NCBI RefSeq assembly: GCF_002915575.1
Contig: NZ_PQGD01000016.1
Span: 60,703-124,702, forward strand
DNA from: Superficieibacter electus
Lineage (GTDB): Bacteria; Pseudomonadota; Gammaproteobacteria; Enterobacterales; Enterobacteriaceae
Direction: 5' to 3'
DNA length: 64,000 nucleotides
This document shows positions 21,422-32,019 of this stretch, piece after piece. Position numbers and translations under genes: made by a program. Position 1 is the first letter of the stretch, and every line of letters starts with the position of its first letter. The notes beneath the pieces are model-generated. The model did not search any database and was not told the origin of the DNA. It saw only the letters and a list, made by a program, of their open reading frames with translations.

Positions 21422-22680
21422 TGCCAGACACCCTTGGTATCAACAATATAGTGCTGGCTCAGGCTGTCGCCGCTGATGGTTTTGAATTCATGGTGATCGA
21501 CCAGCATCACCAGGACGTCAGCGTCGTTCAGCGCCTGCTGCGTATCAACCAGCGTACAGTGACCATCGAGCTTTTTCGGCAGCGTATGGATATTTGGCTC
21601 CACTACCAGCGTTTCGCCGCTGTGCCATTCGGCAATCAGCCTGGCGATTTCCATTGCCGGGCTTTCACGCAGGTCATCAATATTGGGCTTAAACGCCAGA
21701 CCGAAGCAGGCAATTTTGACCTCACTGGCCCGCTTGCCGCTGGCGGTCAAGCAGTCGGCGACCGCCGCTTTCACCTGGTTAATAACCCATTGTGGTTTAT
21801 GGTCATTCACTTCACGGGCAGTGCGAATAAGCCGCGCTTGTTCAGGGTTTTGCGCCACGATAAACCACGGATCAACCGCGATGCAGTGGCCGCCCACGCC
21901 AGGACCAGGCTGGAGGATATTAACGCGCGGATGGCGGTTCGCCAGGCGGATCAGTTCCCAGACATTAATCCCCTGATCGGCGCAGATTAACGACAGTTCG
22001 TTCGCAAAGGCGATGTTGACGTCGCGAAAGCTGTTTTCCGTCAGCTTACACATTTCCGCCGTGCGGGAGTTAGTCACCACACATTCACCTTCGAGGAAAA
22101 TCTTATACAGCTCGCTGGCACGCGCGGAGCATACCGGCGTCATGCCACCAATTACGCGATCGTTTTTAATCAGTTCAACCATCACCTGGCCGGGCAGGAC
22201 GCGCTCCGGGCAGTAAGCAATGTTGATGTCCGCCTGCTCACCTGCCTGCTGCGGGAAGCTCAGGTCCGGGCGCATTTCCGCCAGCCACTGGGCCATTTGT
22301 TCCGTCGCACCCACCGGCGAAGTGGACTCAAGGATCACCAGCGCACCTTTTTTGAGCACCGGCGCGATGGATTTCGCCGCGGCTTCAACGTAAACCATGT
22401 CCGGTTCGTGATCGCCTTTAAACGGCGTCGGCACGGCAATCAGCCAGGCATCGGCTTCCACTGGCGTCGTGCTGGCGCGCAGATATCCGCCTTCAACGGC
22501 GGCTTTAACAACCTTATCCAGATCCGGTTCAACGATGTGGATTTGCCCACGATTGATGGTATCTACGGCGTGCTGATTAATATCAACACCAATCACCTGC
22601 TTTTGGCGGGAAGCAAACGCGGCGGCGGTAGGGAGGCCAATATAGCCCAGACCAATAACGGAAATCGTATTAAAACTCAT
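21418..22680 (-). CDS. wecC: WecC, UDP-ManNAc dehydrogenase
   Basis: 420 residues, the full family length. NAD-binding [14 protein letters not shown] at the N-terminus and the catalytic Cys in [14 protein letters not shown]. It oxidises UDP-ManNAc to UDP-ManNAcA. The C-terminus (VDTKGVWH) is complete and ends as in E. coli (VDTKGVWR), so the missing rffGH did not truncate it. Overlaps wecB by four bases. Confidence 0.95.
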   Translation of the reverse strand: MSFNTISVIGLGYIGLPTAAAFASRQKQVIGVDINQHAVDTINRGQIHIVEPDLDKVVKAAVEGGYLRASTTPVEADAWLIAVPTPFKGDHEPDMVYVEAAAKSIAPVLKKGALVILESTSPVGATEQMAQWLAEMRPDLSFPQQAGEQADINIAYCPERVLPGQVMVELIKNDRVIGGMTPVCSARASELYKIFLEGECVVTNSRTAEMCKLTENSFRDVNIAFANELSLICADQGINVWELIRLANRHPRVNILQPGPGVGGHCIAVDPWFIVAQNPEQARLIRTAREVNDHKPQWVINQVKAAVADCLTASGKRASEVKIACFGLAFKPNIDDLRESPAMEIARLIAEWHSGETLVVEPNIHTLPKKLDGHCTLVDTQQALNDADVLVMLVDHHEFKTISGDSLSQHYIVDTKGVWH

Positions 22681-23807
22681 AGCGTTACCTGATTATTTTT
22701 CAGTGCATCCAGAATACGTTCACATGCCTTGCCATCCCCGTAAGGGTTGTGGGCGCGGCTCATGGCCAGATACTCATCGTTATCGTATAGCAAGCGCGTT
22801 ACCTGCTTAACAATATCCTCGCGATCCGTACCTACCAGCCGTACTGTACCCGCCTCAACGGCTTCAGGACGCTCAGTCGTTTCGCGCATTACCAGCACCG
22901 GTTTACCCAGCGACGGGGCTTCCTCCTGAATACCACCGGAATCGGTGAGGATCAGCCACGCGTGATTCATCAGCCAGACGAACGGCAGGTAGTCCTGCGG
23001 CTCAATCAGGATCACGTTATCAACGTGACCAAGAATGCGGTTGACCGGCTCACTGACGTTAGGATTCAGGTGCACCGGATAGACAATCTGCACATCGCGG
23101 TTTTGCGCGGCAATGTCCGCCAGCGCGTGGCAGATTTGCTCAAAGCCCTCGCCAAAACTCTCGCGGCGATGGCCAGTGACCAGGATCATTTTTTTACCAT
23201 TGCTGAGAAACGGATAGCGCGCGGATAATTCGCTACGCAGTGTTTCATCCGCCATTACCCGGTCTCGTACCCAGAACAGCGCGTCAATCACGGTGTTACC
23301 CGTGACAAAAATCTGCTCGTCGAGGGTATTTTCGTCCAACAGATTCTGCCGCGAATTTTCCGTCGGGGCAAAATGCCATGTGGCCAGGCGGCCAGTCAGC
23401 ATCCGGTTACCCTCTTCCGGCCACGGCGAGTTCAGATCGCCCGTGCGCAGTCCCGCCTCGACGTGACCAACCGGGATGCGCTGGTAAAACGCGGCCAGGC
23501 TGGTCGCAATAGTCGTCGTGGTATCGCCGTGAACCAGCACTACGTCCGGTTTAAAAGACTCAAGAATAGGTTTCAGCCCCTGCAAAATGCGGCAGGTAAT
23601 TTCAGTCAGTCCCTGTCCCGGACTCATAATATTAAGATCGTAATCCGGGACAATGGAAAAAAGGTGCAGCACCTGATCAAGCATCTCCCGATGCTGCGCA
23701 GTGACGCATACTTTCGCCTCAAAATGAGGATCTTTAGCCAGCGCATGAACCAGAGGTGCCATCTTGATGGCTTCTGGTCGAGTGCCAAATACAGTCAGTA
23801 CTTTCAC
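22677..23807 (-). CDS. wecB: WecB, UDP-GlcNAc 2-epimerase
   Basis: 376 residues. Family motifs [21 protein letters not shown] (around residue 117, split by a turn), [12 protein letters not shown] and [16 protein letters not shown] are all present. It converts UDP-GlcNAc to UDP-ManNAc, the first dedicated step to ManNAcA. Its stop overlaps the wecC start; 57 bases separate it from wzzE. Confidence 0.95.
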   Translation of the reverse strand: MKVLTVFGTRPEAIKMAPLVHALAKDPHFEAKVCVTAQHREMLDQVLHLFSIVPDYDLNIMSPGQGLTEITCRILQGLKPILESFKPDVVLVHGDTTTTIATSLAAFYQRIPVGHVEAGLRTGDLNSPWPEEGNRMLTGRLATWHFAPTENSRQNLLDENTLDEQIFVTGNTVIDALFWVRDRVMADETLRSELSARYPFLSNGKKMILVTGHRRESFGEGFEQICHALADIAAQNRDVQIVYPVHLNPNVSEPVNRILGHVDNVILIEPQDYLPFVWLMNHAWLILTDSGGIQEEAPSLGKPVLVMRETTERPEAVEAGTVRLVGTDREDIVKQVTRLLYDNDEYLAMSRAHNPYGDGKACERILDALKNNQVTL

Positions 23808-23864
23808 ATCGATTCTCTTCGATTGGATAATGAAGGCCAGGGGCCTTCATTACAGATGCGGCGT

Positions 23865-24911
23865 TTAGCGTACACGGCGGCGCACTAAGGCAACCCCGGA
23901 GCCTATTAACGCACCCACAATGCCCCACATAACCATCAGGAAGGCGCGGCGAGGGCTGTCACGTTTTACAGGTTCTTCCGGCGTACGCAAATACCGATAG
24001 GTCTGAAAACGCGGGTCCAGTATGGGGCCAACATTCAGCGTCGTCAGCATCGCCCGGTTCTGATCGTAATCCAGATCAAATTCCGGCCCCACAGCTTGTA
24101 AATTTTCCAACCTCGCCTGAAGCATTGGCCGGCCCAGCAAGAACAGTTCTGAATCCGGTAATTCTTCCGCCGGAACATCGGTCTCACTGCGGGAAATGTT
24201 GTGCTGTTGCGCCACGGTCAGCGCCTGTTCGATGTTTTTAACCCGCCGGTCGTAGATGGCTTTCGCCACCGCTTCCTGACGTTTCACCTGCGCTTTCATC
24301 TGGATAGTACGCGCGGACCACGCCCCTTTCAGTTCATCGTTAAGATGACCCGCTGCACGCTGGCTGGCAAAGGCAACGTACTGGCGAAGCAAATTATTGG
24401 CGTCCGGCGCGGTTTCTGCGGTCAGCTTGACGCTGTCGCTGATGCTTTTGAGCGCATCGCCCGGCATAAACTGAATATCGTTGATCAGCTCATCCAGCAA
24501 CGCGGCATCGGCTCTGGAGTTGCCGACCATACGCTGTTTGTAGTAATCCGTTTGCGACCAGAAATCCCGGCGGGTATCCCAGGAGGCCAGCTGTACAATG
24601 AACTCTTTATAGGCATCGTCCATTACCGATGGTTGTTCTACCGGTACCTGATTTGCCCTGGCATCCAGATTGCGTAAAAACTGCTGCTGAGAGTAAAAAC
24701 CGCCCAGCATATTGACAGTCGGCCGGTCGGTAATCGCCGTTGCCCCCCACTCCTGGCGCGCAAAGAAAGTGTAAAGCAGAGCAACCAGAGCAAACAGCAG
24801 CGCTATTCCCACTATCCAAAATTTGCCTGCCCACAATGTCCGAAACAGACCGCGAATATCCAGTTCATTCTCAGCGCTCACTGCCTGTGCTCCTGATAAT
24901 GGTTGAGTCAT
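23865..24911 (-). CDS. wzzE: WzzE, ECA chain-length regulator
   Basis: 348 residues from the second of two adjacent ATGs. Wzz layout: a cytoplasmic N-terminus (ENELDIRGLFRTLWAGKFW), a membrane helix at about 32-53, a long periplasmic coiled region and a C-terminal helix with the Pro/Gly-containing motif RRAFLMVMWGIVGALIGSG. It sets ECA polymer length together with WzyE. 13 bases separate it from wecA. Confidence 0.93.
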   Translation of the reverse strand: MTQPLSGAQAVSAENELDIRGLFRTLWAGKFWIVGIALLFALVALLYTFFARQEWGATAITDRPTVNMLGGFYSQQQFLRNLDARANQVPVEQPSVMDDAYKEFIVQLASWDTRRDFWSQTDYYKQRMVGNSRADAALLDELINDIQFMPGDALKSISDSVKLTAETAPDANNLLRQYVAFASQRAAGHLNDELKGAWSARTIQMKAQVKRQEAVAKAIYDRRVKNIEQALTVAQQHNISRSETDVPAEELPDSELFLLGRPMLQARLENLQAVGPEFDLDYDQNRAMLTTLNVGPILDPRFQTYRYLRTPEEPVKRDSPRRAFLMVMWGIVGALIGSGVALVRRRVR

Positions 24912-24924
24912 CACTTCCTCAGTT

Positions 24925-26028
24925 TTATTTAGTTAATTTTGGATTACTGCCACTCAGTCGACGCGTCCTGCGCTTCATGCGTTTAATAAAGCGCGCCACT
25001 TTCCAGGCCCGCTTGATGCAGTAACCATACAAGAAGAAAGCGACTAAAAAGAGTATCAGCATGACCCATTCTGGAACAATGTGGGTTGCTTCAGCAATCA
25101 CCCCGATGGCAGCCAGTAGCGCAGCGGCAAGCGTAATAAGAACAAAAGCCTGACGAGAAGTAAAACCGGCACGCATAATAAGATGGTGAATGTGCTGACG
25201 ATCGGGTGAGAAAGGGCTCATTCCTTTGCGCAGACGGCGATACATAATTGCTACCATATCCATCAGGGGAATAGCGATAATCCACAGTGCGGTCACCGGG
25301 CTGATGGGGTGCGTTTTCCCCTGCGTGGTTTCCAGCAGTATCCATATAACCGTAAAGCCAATCAGCGTGCTTCCCGCATCGCCCATAAAGACTTTATAGC
25401 GACGGCCCAGCGCGCCAAGATTTAATAAGATATAGGGAAGAATGGCGGCAATCATGGCGAAGCACCACATTGCCAGACTGGTCTGCCCGTCAACCCACAG
25501 GATAAGACCAATGGCACCAAATGAGACGCTCGACAGCCCGCCCAGCAACCCGTCGATCCCATCGACCATGTTAAAGGCGTTAATCGCAGCCCACACGGCA
25601 AACAGCGTCAGAAGGAAACCAAAGGGGCCGAGGACCAGCTCCCACGGACCAAAAATATAGCCCAGGCTACTGAGGTGAAGGTTAGCCACGCTTATCATAA
25701 CAATACCGACGATCGCCTGGACCGTGGCGCGGAATTTAACGCTAATATCGAACCGGTCATCCAGCGCGCCGACAAAAACCAGCACGCCCGCACAGATCAG
25801 ATAAAGCGAGGCATGGGGAATGTAGTAGTTAATGATTTCAAAGGTGAAGCAAATACCTGCAAAAACAGAGATACCGCCCACTAAAGGGATCAGTCCCTGG
25901 TGCCGTTTGCGGAAGTTGGGTTTATCAACCAGCCCAACTCTTATGGCTACCTTACGCGCAAAAAAAAGAAATAAGGTAGTGAACAGAAATATACTGATCA
26001 GATCAGCTGCCGCAGCCAGTAAATTCAC
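24925..26028 (-). CDS. wecA: WecA, UDP-GlcNAc:undecaprenyl-phosphate GlcNAc-1-phosphate transferase
   Basis: 367 residues, 11 membrane helices, starting at GTG as in E. coli. Catalytic motifs: ALDDRFDI (Asp pair for Mg2+), NAFNMVDGIDGL and the C-terminal His box DRQHIHHLIMR. It starts both ECA and many O-antigens by making undecaprenyl-PP-GlcNAc. First gene of the ECA operon; the 218 bases up to rho must hold the operon promoter. Confidence 0.95.
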   Translation of the reverse strand: MNLLAAAADLISIFLFTTLFLFFARKVAIRVGLVDKPNFRKRHQGLIPLVGGISVFAGICFTFEIINYYIPHASLYLICAGVLVFVGALDDRFDISVKFRATVQAIVGIVMISVANLHLSSLGYIFGPWELVLGPFGFLLTLFAVWAAINAFNMVDGIDGLLGGLSSVSFGAIGLILWVDGQTSLAMWCFAMIAAILPYILLNLGALGRRYKVFMGDAGSTLIGFTVIWILLETTQGKTHPISPVTALWIIAIPLMDMVAIMYRRLRKGMSPFSPDRQHIHHLIMRAGFTSRQAFVLITLAAALLAAIGVIAEATHIVPEWVMLILFLVAFFLYGYCIKRAWKVARFIKRMKRRTRRLSGSNPKLTK

Positions 26029-26206
26029 AATTCACACTCTCAAATAATTGTTGTATCAGAAGTATAACCACGAAGTAACCTATCCAGAAGAAAACTCTGA
26101 CCTGACTTCAGGAAAATCTGACAAATTTCAGTCAGACAGCAACTTCTGAAGGCTCCTTGCCCTTTTTAGTATTGTTAACTAAAGCGTAGGCAACAGAAAA
26201 CAAAAA

Positions 26207-26226
26207 CGCCACGCAAAAGCGTGGCG
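26207..26226 (-). terminator. Terminator after rho
   Basis: CGCCACGC-AAAA-GCGTGGCG, an eight-base-pair stem flanked by A-runs on the left and T-runs on the right, so it can work in both directions. It lies 20 bases past the rho stop and upstream of the wecA promoter region. Confidence 0.9.
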
Positions 26227-26246
26227 TTTTTTTGACAAAGACTGAC

Positions 26247-27506
26247 TTATGAACGTTTCATCATATCGAAGAAATCGTCATTCGTTTTGGTCATTGCCAG
26301 TTTATTAATGAGGAACTCCATCGCATCGATTTCGCCCATCGGGTGAATAATTTTGCGCAGTATCCACATTTTTTGCAGCTCTTCCTGCGTGGTGAGCAGC
26401 TCTTCTTTACGGGTACCGGAACGGTTGTAATCAATAGCCGGGAAGACGCGTTTTTCCGCGATCTTACGCGCCAGGTGCAGTTCCATGTTACCGGTGCCTT
26501 TAAACTCTTCGTAGATAACTTCATCCATCTTAGAGCCGGTATCTACCAGCGCGGTGGCGATAATGGTCAGGCTACCGCCCTCTTCCACGTTACGCGCCGC
26601 GCCAAAGAAGCGCTTCGGACGGTGCAGGGCGTTAGCATCCACACCACCGGTCAGGACTTTACCAGACGCCGGAACCACGGTGTTGTACGCACGCGCCAGA
26701 CGAGTGATGGAGTCGAGCAGAATAATCACGTCTTTTTTATGCTCAACCAGGCGCTTGGCCTTCTCGATCACCATTTCCGCAACCTGAACGTGACGGGATG
26801 CCGGTTCGTCAAAGGTAGAAGCAACTACTTCACCTTTAACCAGACGCTGCATCTCGGTCACTTCTTCCGGACGTTCGTCAATCAGCAGCACCATCAGCAC
26901 GCAGTCCGGATGGTTGTATGCAATGCTCTGCGCGATGTTTTGCAGCAGCATGGTTTTACCGGCTTTCGGCGGAGCAACAATCAGACCACGCTGGCCGCGG
27001 CCGATTGGCGAGGCCAGATCCAGTACGCGCGCGGTTAAGTCTTCGGTAGAGCCGTTACCACGTTCCATACGCAGGCGAGAGTTCGCATGCAGCGGCGTTA
27101 AGTTCTCAAAGAGGATCTTGTTACGCGCGTTTTCCGGTTTGTCGTAGTTAACTTCATTGACTTTCAACAGCGCAAAGTAGCGTTCGCCTTCTTTCGGCGG
27201 GCGAATCTTACCAGAGATGGTATCACCAGTGCGGAGGTTGAAACGGCGGATTTGGCTAGGGGAAACGTAGATGTCATCAGGACCGGCGAGGTAGGAGCTG
27301 TCTGCAGAGCGGAGGAAACCAAATCCGTCCTGCAATATCTCCAGTACACCGTCACCAAAGATATCTTCGCCACTCTTAGCATGCTGCTTCAGGATGGCAA
27401 AAATAATGTCCTGCTTGCGCATACGAGCCTGGTTTTCCAGTCCCATATTTTCGCCGAGAGTAATCAGCTCAGAAACCGGCGTATTCTTTAATTCGGTAAG
27501 ATTCAT
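26247..27506 (-). CDS. rho: Rho, transcription termination factor
   Basis: 419 residues from the ATG at 27506. N-terminal RNA-binding domain ([21 protein letters not shown]), Walker A APPKAGKT, Walker [17 protein letters not shown] and the R-loop [15 protein letters not shown] hexameric RNA-dependent ATPase that ends transcription of untranslated RNA. The reading frame stays open a further 69 codons upstream because the leader ORF has lost its stop; conservation marks the ATG at 27506 as the normal start. Confidence 0.97.
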   Translation of the reverse strand: MNLTELKNTPVSELITLGENMGLENQARMRKQDIIFAILKQHAKSGEDIFGDGVLEILQDGFGFLRSADSSYLAGPDDIYVSPSQIRRFNLRTGDTISGKIRPPKEGERYFALLKVNEVNYDKPENARNKILFENLTPLHANSRLRMERGNGSTEDLTARVLDLASPIGRGQRGLIVAPPKAGKTMLLQNIAQSIAYNHPDCVLMVLLIDERPEEVTEMQRLVKGEVVASTFDEPASRHVQVAEMVIEKAKRLVEHKKDVIILLDSITRLARAYNTVVPASGKVLTGGVDANALHRPKRFFGAARNVEEGGSLTIIATALVDTGSKMDEVIYEEFKGTGNMELHLARKIAEKRVFPAIDYNRSGTRKEELLTTQEELQKMWILRKIIHPMGEIDAMEFLINKLAMTKTNDDFFDMMKRS

Positions 27507-27593
27507 AGTGGTGTGGGTTCTTAAACTCGGGGTAAATCTCGAACTTAATGTTGTGAATGGTATGGCAGGGTCATCCATGCCTGTTAACGGCCA

Positions 27594-27692
27594 TCGGCTC
27601 ATGTCTGTTCGCTGTCTGGTCACAGGAGAGTACGCAGAACTGAAACGACAAGACGGATTGAGCGACGAGCCCGGAATCTTTCTGCTTCTTAC
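27594..27692 (-). pseudogene. rhoL: rhoL leader-peptide relic, start and stop both changed
   Basis: This stretch aligns codon for codon with the 33-residue E. coli RhoL leader peptide as I remember it (shared [21 protein letters not shown] and DMSR). The first codon is GTA instead of ATG, and the TGA after the last codon is TGG, so the frame runs on in phase into rho. Only weak TTG codons without a ribosome site occur upstream. It is read here as a decayed leader; an N-extended Rho is a less likely alternative. Confidence 0.55.
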
Positions 27693-27815
27693 GGGAAGCA
27701 GTGGGTACAACAAGATATGTTTAAAACGAAGTCAAAACTAACTTAGCACGACTGAAGCCGGGCGTCCAGAGATCCTGTTAATTTAAGGATAACGGACGCC
27801 GCGAAAAGAAACGCC

Positions 27816-28145
27816 TTACGCCAGGTTAGCGTCCAGGAACTCTTTTAACTGGCCTTTGGACAGCGCGCCAACTTTGGTCGCCGCCACTTCACCGTTTTTG
27901 AACAGCAGCAGGGTCGGAATACCACGAATGCCGTATTTCGGCGCGGTGCCCGGGTTCTGGTCGATGTTCAGCTTGGCAATCGTCAGTTTGCCCTGATATT
28001 CATCAGCGATTTCATCCAGAATCGGCGCAATCATTTTACACGGACCGCACCACTCTGCCCAGAAATCAACAAGAACCAATCCTTCTGCTTTGAGTACATC
28101 CGTGTCAAAACTGTCGTCAGTCAGGTGAATAATTTTATCGCTCAT
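27816..28145 (-). CDS. trxA: Thioredoxin 1
   Basis: 109 codons from the ATG at 28145, with GGAG upstream. The active site WCGPC is at residues 32-36 and the cis-Pro motif [10 protein letters not shown] is present. A cytoplasmic disulfide reductase that serves ribonucleotide reductase, PAPS reductase and others. A few residues before the active site ([11 protein letters not shown]) differ from the E. coli form. rho lies downstream and rhlB is divergent. Confidence 0.96.
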   Translation of the reverse strand: MSDKIIHLTDDSFDTDVLKAEGLVLVDFWAEWCGPCKMIAPILDEIADEYQGKLTIAKLNIDQNPGTAPKYGIRGIPTLLLFKNGEVAATKVGALSKGQLKEFLDANLA

Positions 28146-28288
28146 ATTTAACTCCACAGGAATAAGCCTGGCATGTTGGTGTAGCATTAAACAACAACTG
28201 TTGATGTAGCATTAACCAACTAAAGGTTGACTTTATTTCACCGGATACGCTTTCGTAAAGCAATAGTAAGCTGATATTCTACCACACT

Positions 28289-29554
28289 ATGAGCAAAACA
28301 CATTTAACAGAACAGAAGTTTTCCGACTTCGCCCTGCACCCTAAGGTGATCGAAGCCCTTGAAACTAAAGGGTTTCATAACTGCACGCCCATTCAGGCAC
28401 TCGCCCTCCCGCTAACGCTGGCTGGTCGTGATGTTGCAGGGCAGGCGCAAACCGGTACCGGGAAAACGATGGCGTTTCTGACGTCAACGTTTCATTATCT
28501 CCTCTCTCATCCGGCGATCGAAGACCGCCAGGTGAACCAACCGCGCGCATTAATTATGGCTCCCACCCGCGAACTGGCGGTGCAGATCCATGCTGATGCA
28601 GAGCCGCTGGCGCAAACGACCGGCCTGAAACTGGGTCTGGCCTATGGCGGCGACGGCTACGACAAACAGCTTAAAGTGCTGGAAAGCGGCGTTGATATTT
28701 TGATCGGTACCACTGGTCGCCTGATTGACTACGCCAAACAAAATCATATTAACCTCGGCGCGATTCAGGTCGTCGTGCTGGACGAAGCCGATCGCATGTA
28801 CGATCTGGGCTTTATCAAAGATATCCGCTGGCTGTTCCGTCGCATGCCGCCGACGACGCAGCGTCTGAATATGCTGTTCTCCGCCACACTCTCTTACCGC
28901 GTACGCGAGCTGGCGTTTGAGCAAATGAACAACGCCGAATACGTTGAGGTCGAACCGGAACAAAAAACCGGCCACCGTATTAAAGAAGAGCTGTTCTACC
29001 CGTCCAACGAAGAGAAAATGCGCCTGCTGCAAACGCTCATTGAAGAAGAGTGGCCGGACCGTGCAATTGTGTTCGCGAACACCAAACATCGCTGCGAAGA
29101 TATCTGGGGCCACCTTGCGGCTGACGGTCATCGCGTGGGTCTGCTGACCGGTGACGTGGCGCAGAAAAAACGCCTGCGTATTCTTGACGAGTTCACCCGT
29201 GGCGATCTCGACATTCTGGTGGCAACCGACGTGGCGGCGCGCGGCCTGCATATTCCTGCTGTTACGCATGTTTTTAACTACGACATGCCCGATGACTGTG
29301 AAGACTACGTGCACCGCATTGGCCGTACCGGTCGTGCCGGGGCAAGCGGTCACTCCATCAGCCTGGCCTGTGAAGAGTACGCGCTGAACGTTCCGGCGAT
29401 TGAAACCTATATCGGGCACGCTATTCCGGTAAGTAAGTACAATCCGGATGCGCTGATGACCGATCTGCCGAGACCGCTGCGCCTGACGCGCCCGCGCTCT
29501 GGCAATGGGCCGCGTCGTACTGGCGCACCGCGTAACCGCCGTCGCTCAGGTTAA
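28289..29554 (+). CDS. rhlB: RhlB, DEAD-box RNA helicase of the degradosome
   Basis: 421 residues. Motifs in order: Q motif ([13 protein letters not shown]), Walker [19 protein letters not shown] ([13 protein letters not shown]), SAT (FSATLS) and the C-terminal helicase motif [10 protein letters not shown]. The tail is Arg-rich ([19 protein letters not shown]) and binds RNA. It unwinds mRNA for RNase E and PNPase. gppA starts five bases downstream. Confidence 0.96.
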   Translation: MSKTHLTEQKFSDFALHPKVIEALETKGFHNCTPIQALALPLTLAGRDVAGQAQTGTGKTMAFLTSTFHYLLSHPAIEDRQVNQPRALIMAPTRELAVQIHADAEPLAQTTGLKLGLAYGGDGYDKQLKVLESGVDILIGTTGRLIDYAKQNHINLGAIQVVVLDEADRMYDLGFIKDIRWLFRRMPPTTQRLNMLFSATLSYRVRELAFEQMNNAEYVEVEPEQKTGHRIKEELFYPSNEEKMRLLQTLIEEEWPDRAIVFANTKHRCEDIWGHLAADGHRVGLLTGDVAQKKRLRILDEFTRGDLDILVATDVAARGLHIPAVTHVFNYDMPDDCEDYVHRIGRTGRAGASGHSISLACEEYALNVPAIETYIGHAIPVSKYNPDALMTDLPRPLRLTRPRSGNGPRRTGAPRNRRRSG

Positions 29555-29559
29555 TTAAC

Positions 29560-31056
29560 ATGCCTTCTGCCGCTTCGCTCTACGCCGCCATCGATCTGGG
29601 ATCAAATAGTTTTCATATGCTGGTCGTGCGTGAGGTGGCAGGAAGTATCCAGACCGTCGCTCGTATCAAGCGCAAAGTCCGGCTGGCCGCTGGTCTAAGC
29701 AGTGGTAATGTGCTTTCGCCTGATGCCATGGAGCGCGGATGGCAATGTTTACGCTTGTTTGCCGAGCGTTTACAGGATATTCCTCAGTCGCAAATTCGGG
29801 TCGTTGCCACGGCAACGCTGCGTCTGGCGGTTAACGCAGGTGAGTTTATCGCCCGTGCACAGGAGATCCTCGGCTGTCCGGTACAGGTGATTAAGGGCGA
29901 AGAAGAAGCGCGTCTGATTTATCAGGGCGTTGCGCATACCACCGGCGGGGCCGATCAGCGTCTGGTGGTGGATATCGGCGGAGCCAGCACCGAGCTGGTG
30001 ACCGGCACCGGCGCACAAACCACCTCGTTATTTAGTCTTTCCATGGGTTGCGTGACCTGGCTCGAACGCTATTTCTCCAGCCGTAATCTGGGCAAAGGTA
30101 ACTTTGAAGAAGCGGAGAATGCTGCCCGCGAGGTGCTGCGCCCAATTGCCGATGAGCTGCGCTACCACGGCTGGAAAATCTGCGTTGGCGCGTCAGGAAC
30201 GGTACAGGCGCTTCAGGAAATCATGATGGCGCAGGGGATGGATGAACGCATCACCCTCGCTAAACTTGAGCAGCTTAAACAGCGGGCTATACAGTGTGGC
30301 CGTCTTGAAGAGCTAGAGATTGAAGGTCTGACCCTGGAACGGGCACTGGTTTTTCCCAGCGGTCTTGCCATTCTGATTGCCATTTTCACCGAATTGAATA
30401 TTCAATGTATGACCCTGGCCGGTGGCGCACTGCGTGAAGGGCTGGTTTACGGAATGCTGCATCTGTCTGTGGATGAAGATATTCGTAGCCGTACTCTGCG
30501 TAATATTCAGCGCCGTTTTATGGTTGATACCGACCAGGCACAGCGGGTGGCAAAACTCGCTTCCCGCTTTGCCAGCCAGCTGGAGAAAAGCTGGGATCTG
30601 GAGCTTATTAGCCGCGAACTGCTGGTAAATGCGTGTCTCTTGCATGAAATTGGGCTGAGCGTGGATTTTAAATCTGCCCCTCAGCATGCCGCTTATCTGG
30701 TCAAAAATCTCGATCTTCCGGGCTTTACGCCGGCACAGAAAAAACTGCTGGCGACACTGGTGCTGAACCAGACTAACGCTATCGATCTTTCCTCGCTTCA
30801 CCAGCAAAATGCGGTACCACCACGGGTCGCCGAGCATCTTTGTCGCTTACTACGTCTGGCGATCCTGTTTGCCAGCCGCCGACGTGATGATTTAGTGCCG
30901 GAGATTATGCTTGAAGCGTCAGGCGAGAAGCTGACGCTGATCCTCCCTGCAGGCTGGCTAAGCCATCACCCGCTTGGCACGGAATTGATTGAGCAGGAAA
31001 GCCAGTGGCAAAGTTATGTTCACTGGCCGCTGGACGTGGTGTCAGGGCAACACTAA
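29560..31056 (+). CDS. gppA: GppA, guanosine pentaphosphate/exopolyphosphate phosphatase
   Basis: 498 residues, Ppx/GppA family of the actin-like ATPase fold. N-terminal phosphate loop [14 protein letters not shown] and second phosphate motif [12 protein letters not shown]; an HD-like C-terminal domain. It converts pppGpp to ppGpp. Same order after rhlB as in E. coli. Its last 15 bases overlap the converging gene at 31042. Confidence 0.95.
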   Translation: MPSAASLYAAIDLGSNSFHMLVVREVAGSIQTVARIKRKVRLAAGLSSGNVLSPDAMERGWQCLRLFAERLQDIPQSQIRVVATATLRLAVNAGEFIARAQEILGCPVQVIKGEEEARLIYQGVAHTTGGADQRLVVDIGGASTELVTGTGAQTTSLFSLSMGCVTWLERYFSSRNLGKGNFEEAENAAREVLRPIADELRYHGWKICVGASGTVQALQEIMMAQGMDERITLAKLEQLKQRAIQCGRLEELEIEGLTLERALVFPSGLAILIAIFTELNIQCMTLAGGALREGLVYGMLHLSVDEDIRSRTLRNIQRRFMVDTDQAQRVAKLASRFASQLEKSWDLELISRELLVNACLLHEIGLSVDFKSAPQHAAYLVKNLDLPGFTPAQKKLLATLVLNQTNAIDLSSLHQQNAVPPRVAEHLCRLLRLAILFASRRRDDLVPEIMLEASGEKLTLILPAGWLSHHPLGTELIEQESQWQSYVHWPLDVVSGQH

Positions 31057-31992
31057 TCCTTCTGACGATACCCATCCTTCCGTTACTTTTTGGCTTGCCG
31101 GATGGGTATATCGAATGAACCGATATCCGCCAAAGGCGGGTTTATTCAGCATTTGCACGCGGTCACCATCAACAACAAACGCTTTTTGCTGGCGCAGGCA
31201 CGCTTTATTGGGCGCATCGTAGAAATACAGGCGCTGGTTGGCGACGGTTCGCGTGATGAAATCGTCATCAGCGGGATTTGTCATTCCTGCTTTTTCGCGG
31301 GCATCTTCGCAAACCTCATCGACATCTTCAAGGTTATCGGCTTCAACCCATCCCTGAACATCGTTGAACGCTCCCAGGACATAATCGTGCGTATCGTTGC
31401 CGCGCAGGGCCTGATAGCGTTTCTGGGTTTTGTCGTCGCGTGCGATAACAAATCCAACGCGAGAGATAATGTCGCCAGGGACAATAAAAACAGATTCGCT
31501 GCGGCACTGGGGAACCGGGGCCGCATAAAACCACGCCCGCGAGGTCCCCGTCACGACATAGCGCGGTGGCGCAATGGTGGCATCCAGCGCTAACTGCTGA
31601 TTAATATCAGCGCAGCTTTGCATGCGCGACAAACACTGCTGATAGCGTTTGCCTTTTTGCTGGTCAAACCGGAGCGCGGTTTCATTGCCGTCCGTCAGGG
31701 TGTTGTTCGCCGGATGATAAGTGACCCAACCGAGCATTCCGGCACCAGGCGAATCCGGCGTACTTTTTTTCCGCCTGTCGAATAGCTGAAGCATGATGGC
31801 ATCGTCATGCGCTTCAGCTTCGACCTCTAAATCCTGAATGCTGACGTGTTCGGCCGCCATTAACGGCTGGTTGCTGCTGGCTACCATGTTTTTCATCGAC
31901 ACCGCGCAGTAGTCGAGATAGGTCCATTCATCCTGCGCACTTGCGGATACCGAATACAAAAGTGTGACAGCAATAAGCGCCTTCGCTTTCAT
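31042..31992 (-). CDS. Exported protein of unknown function with two SH3-like repeats
   Basis: 316 residues with a clear signal peptide (cleavage about VSASAQ, residue 20). The C-terminal two thirds hold two similar units: one around [20 protein letters not shown] and one around [20 protein letters not shown], each followed by a GWV or WVSSEGLV strand, which suggests tandem SH3b-type folds. Several paired Cys fit a periplasmic protein. It starts 27 bases after the rep stop on the same strand and may share its transcript. I do not recognise a characterised homologue. Confidence 0.75.
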   Translation of the reverse strand: MKAKALIAVTLLYSVSASAQDEWTYLDYCAVSMKNMVASSNQPLMAAEHVSIQDLEVEAEAHDDAIMLQLFDRRKKSTPDSPGAGMLGWVTYHPANNTLTDGNETALRFDQQKGKRYQQCLSRMQSCADINQQLALDATIAPPRYVVTGTSRAWFYAAPVPQCRSESVFIVPGDIISRVGFVIARDDKTQKRYQALRGNDTHDYVLGAFNDVQGWVEADNLEDVDEVCEDAREKAGMTNPADDDFITRTVANQRLYFYDAPNKACLRQQKAFVVDGDRVQMLNKPAFGGYRFIRYTHPASQKVTEGWVSSEGLVLP

Positions 31993-32019
31993 GGTGCGAT
32001 TATCCTTTCCTGAACACGA

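Noticed and set aside
27507-27713. Rho starting 69 codons earlier as the annotated start
   Set aside because: The upstream part matches the rhoL leader in another role, lacks a ribosome site, and the conserved Rho N-terminus begins at 27506.
28550-29419. Minus-strand frame opposite rhlB
   Set aside because: Antisense shadow of a DEAD-box helicase with intact motifs.
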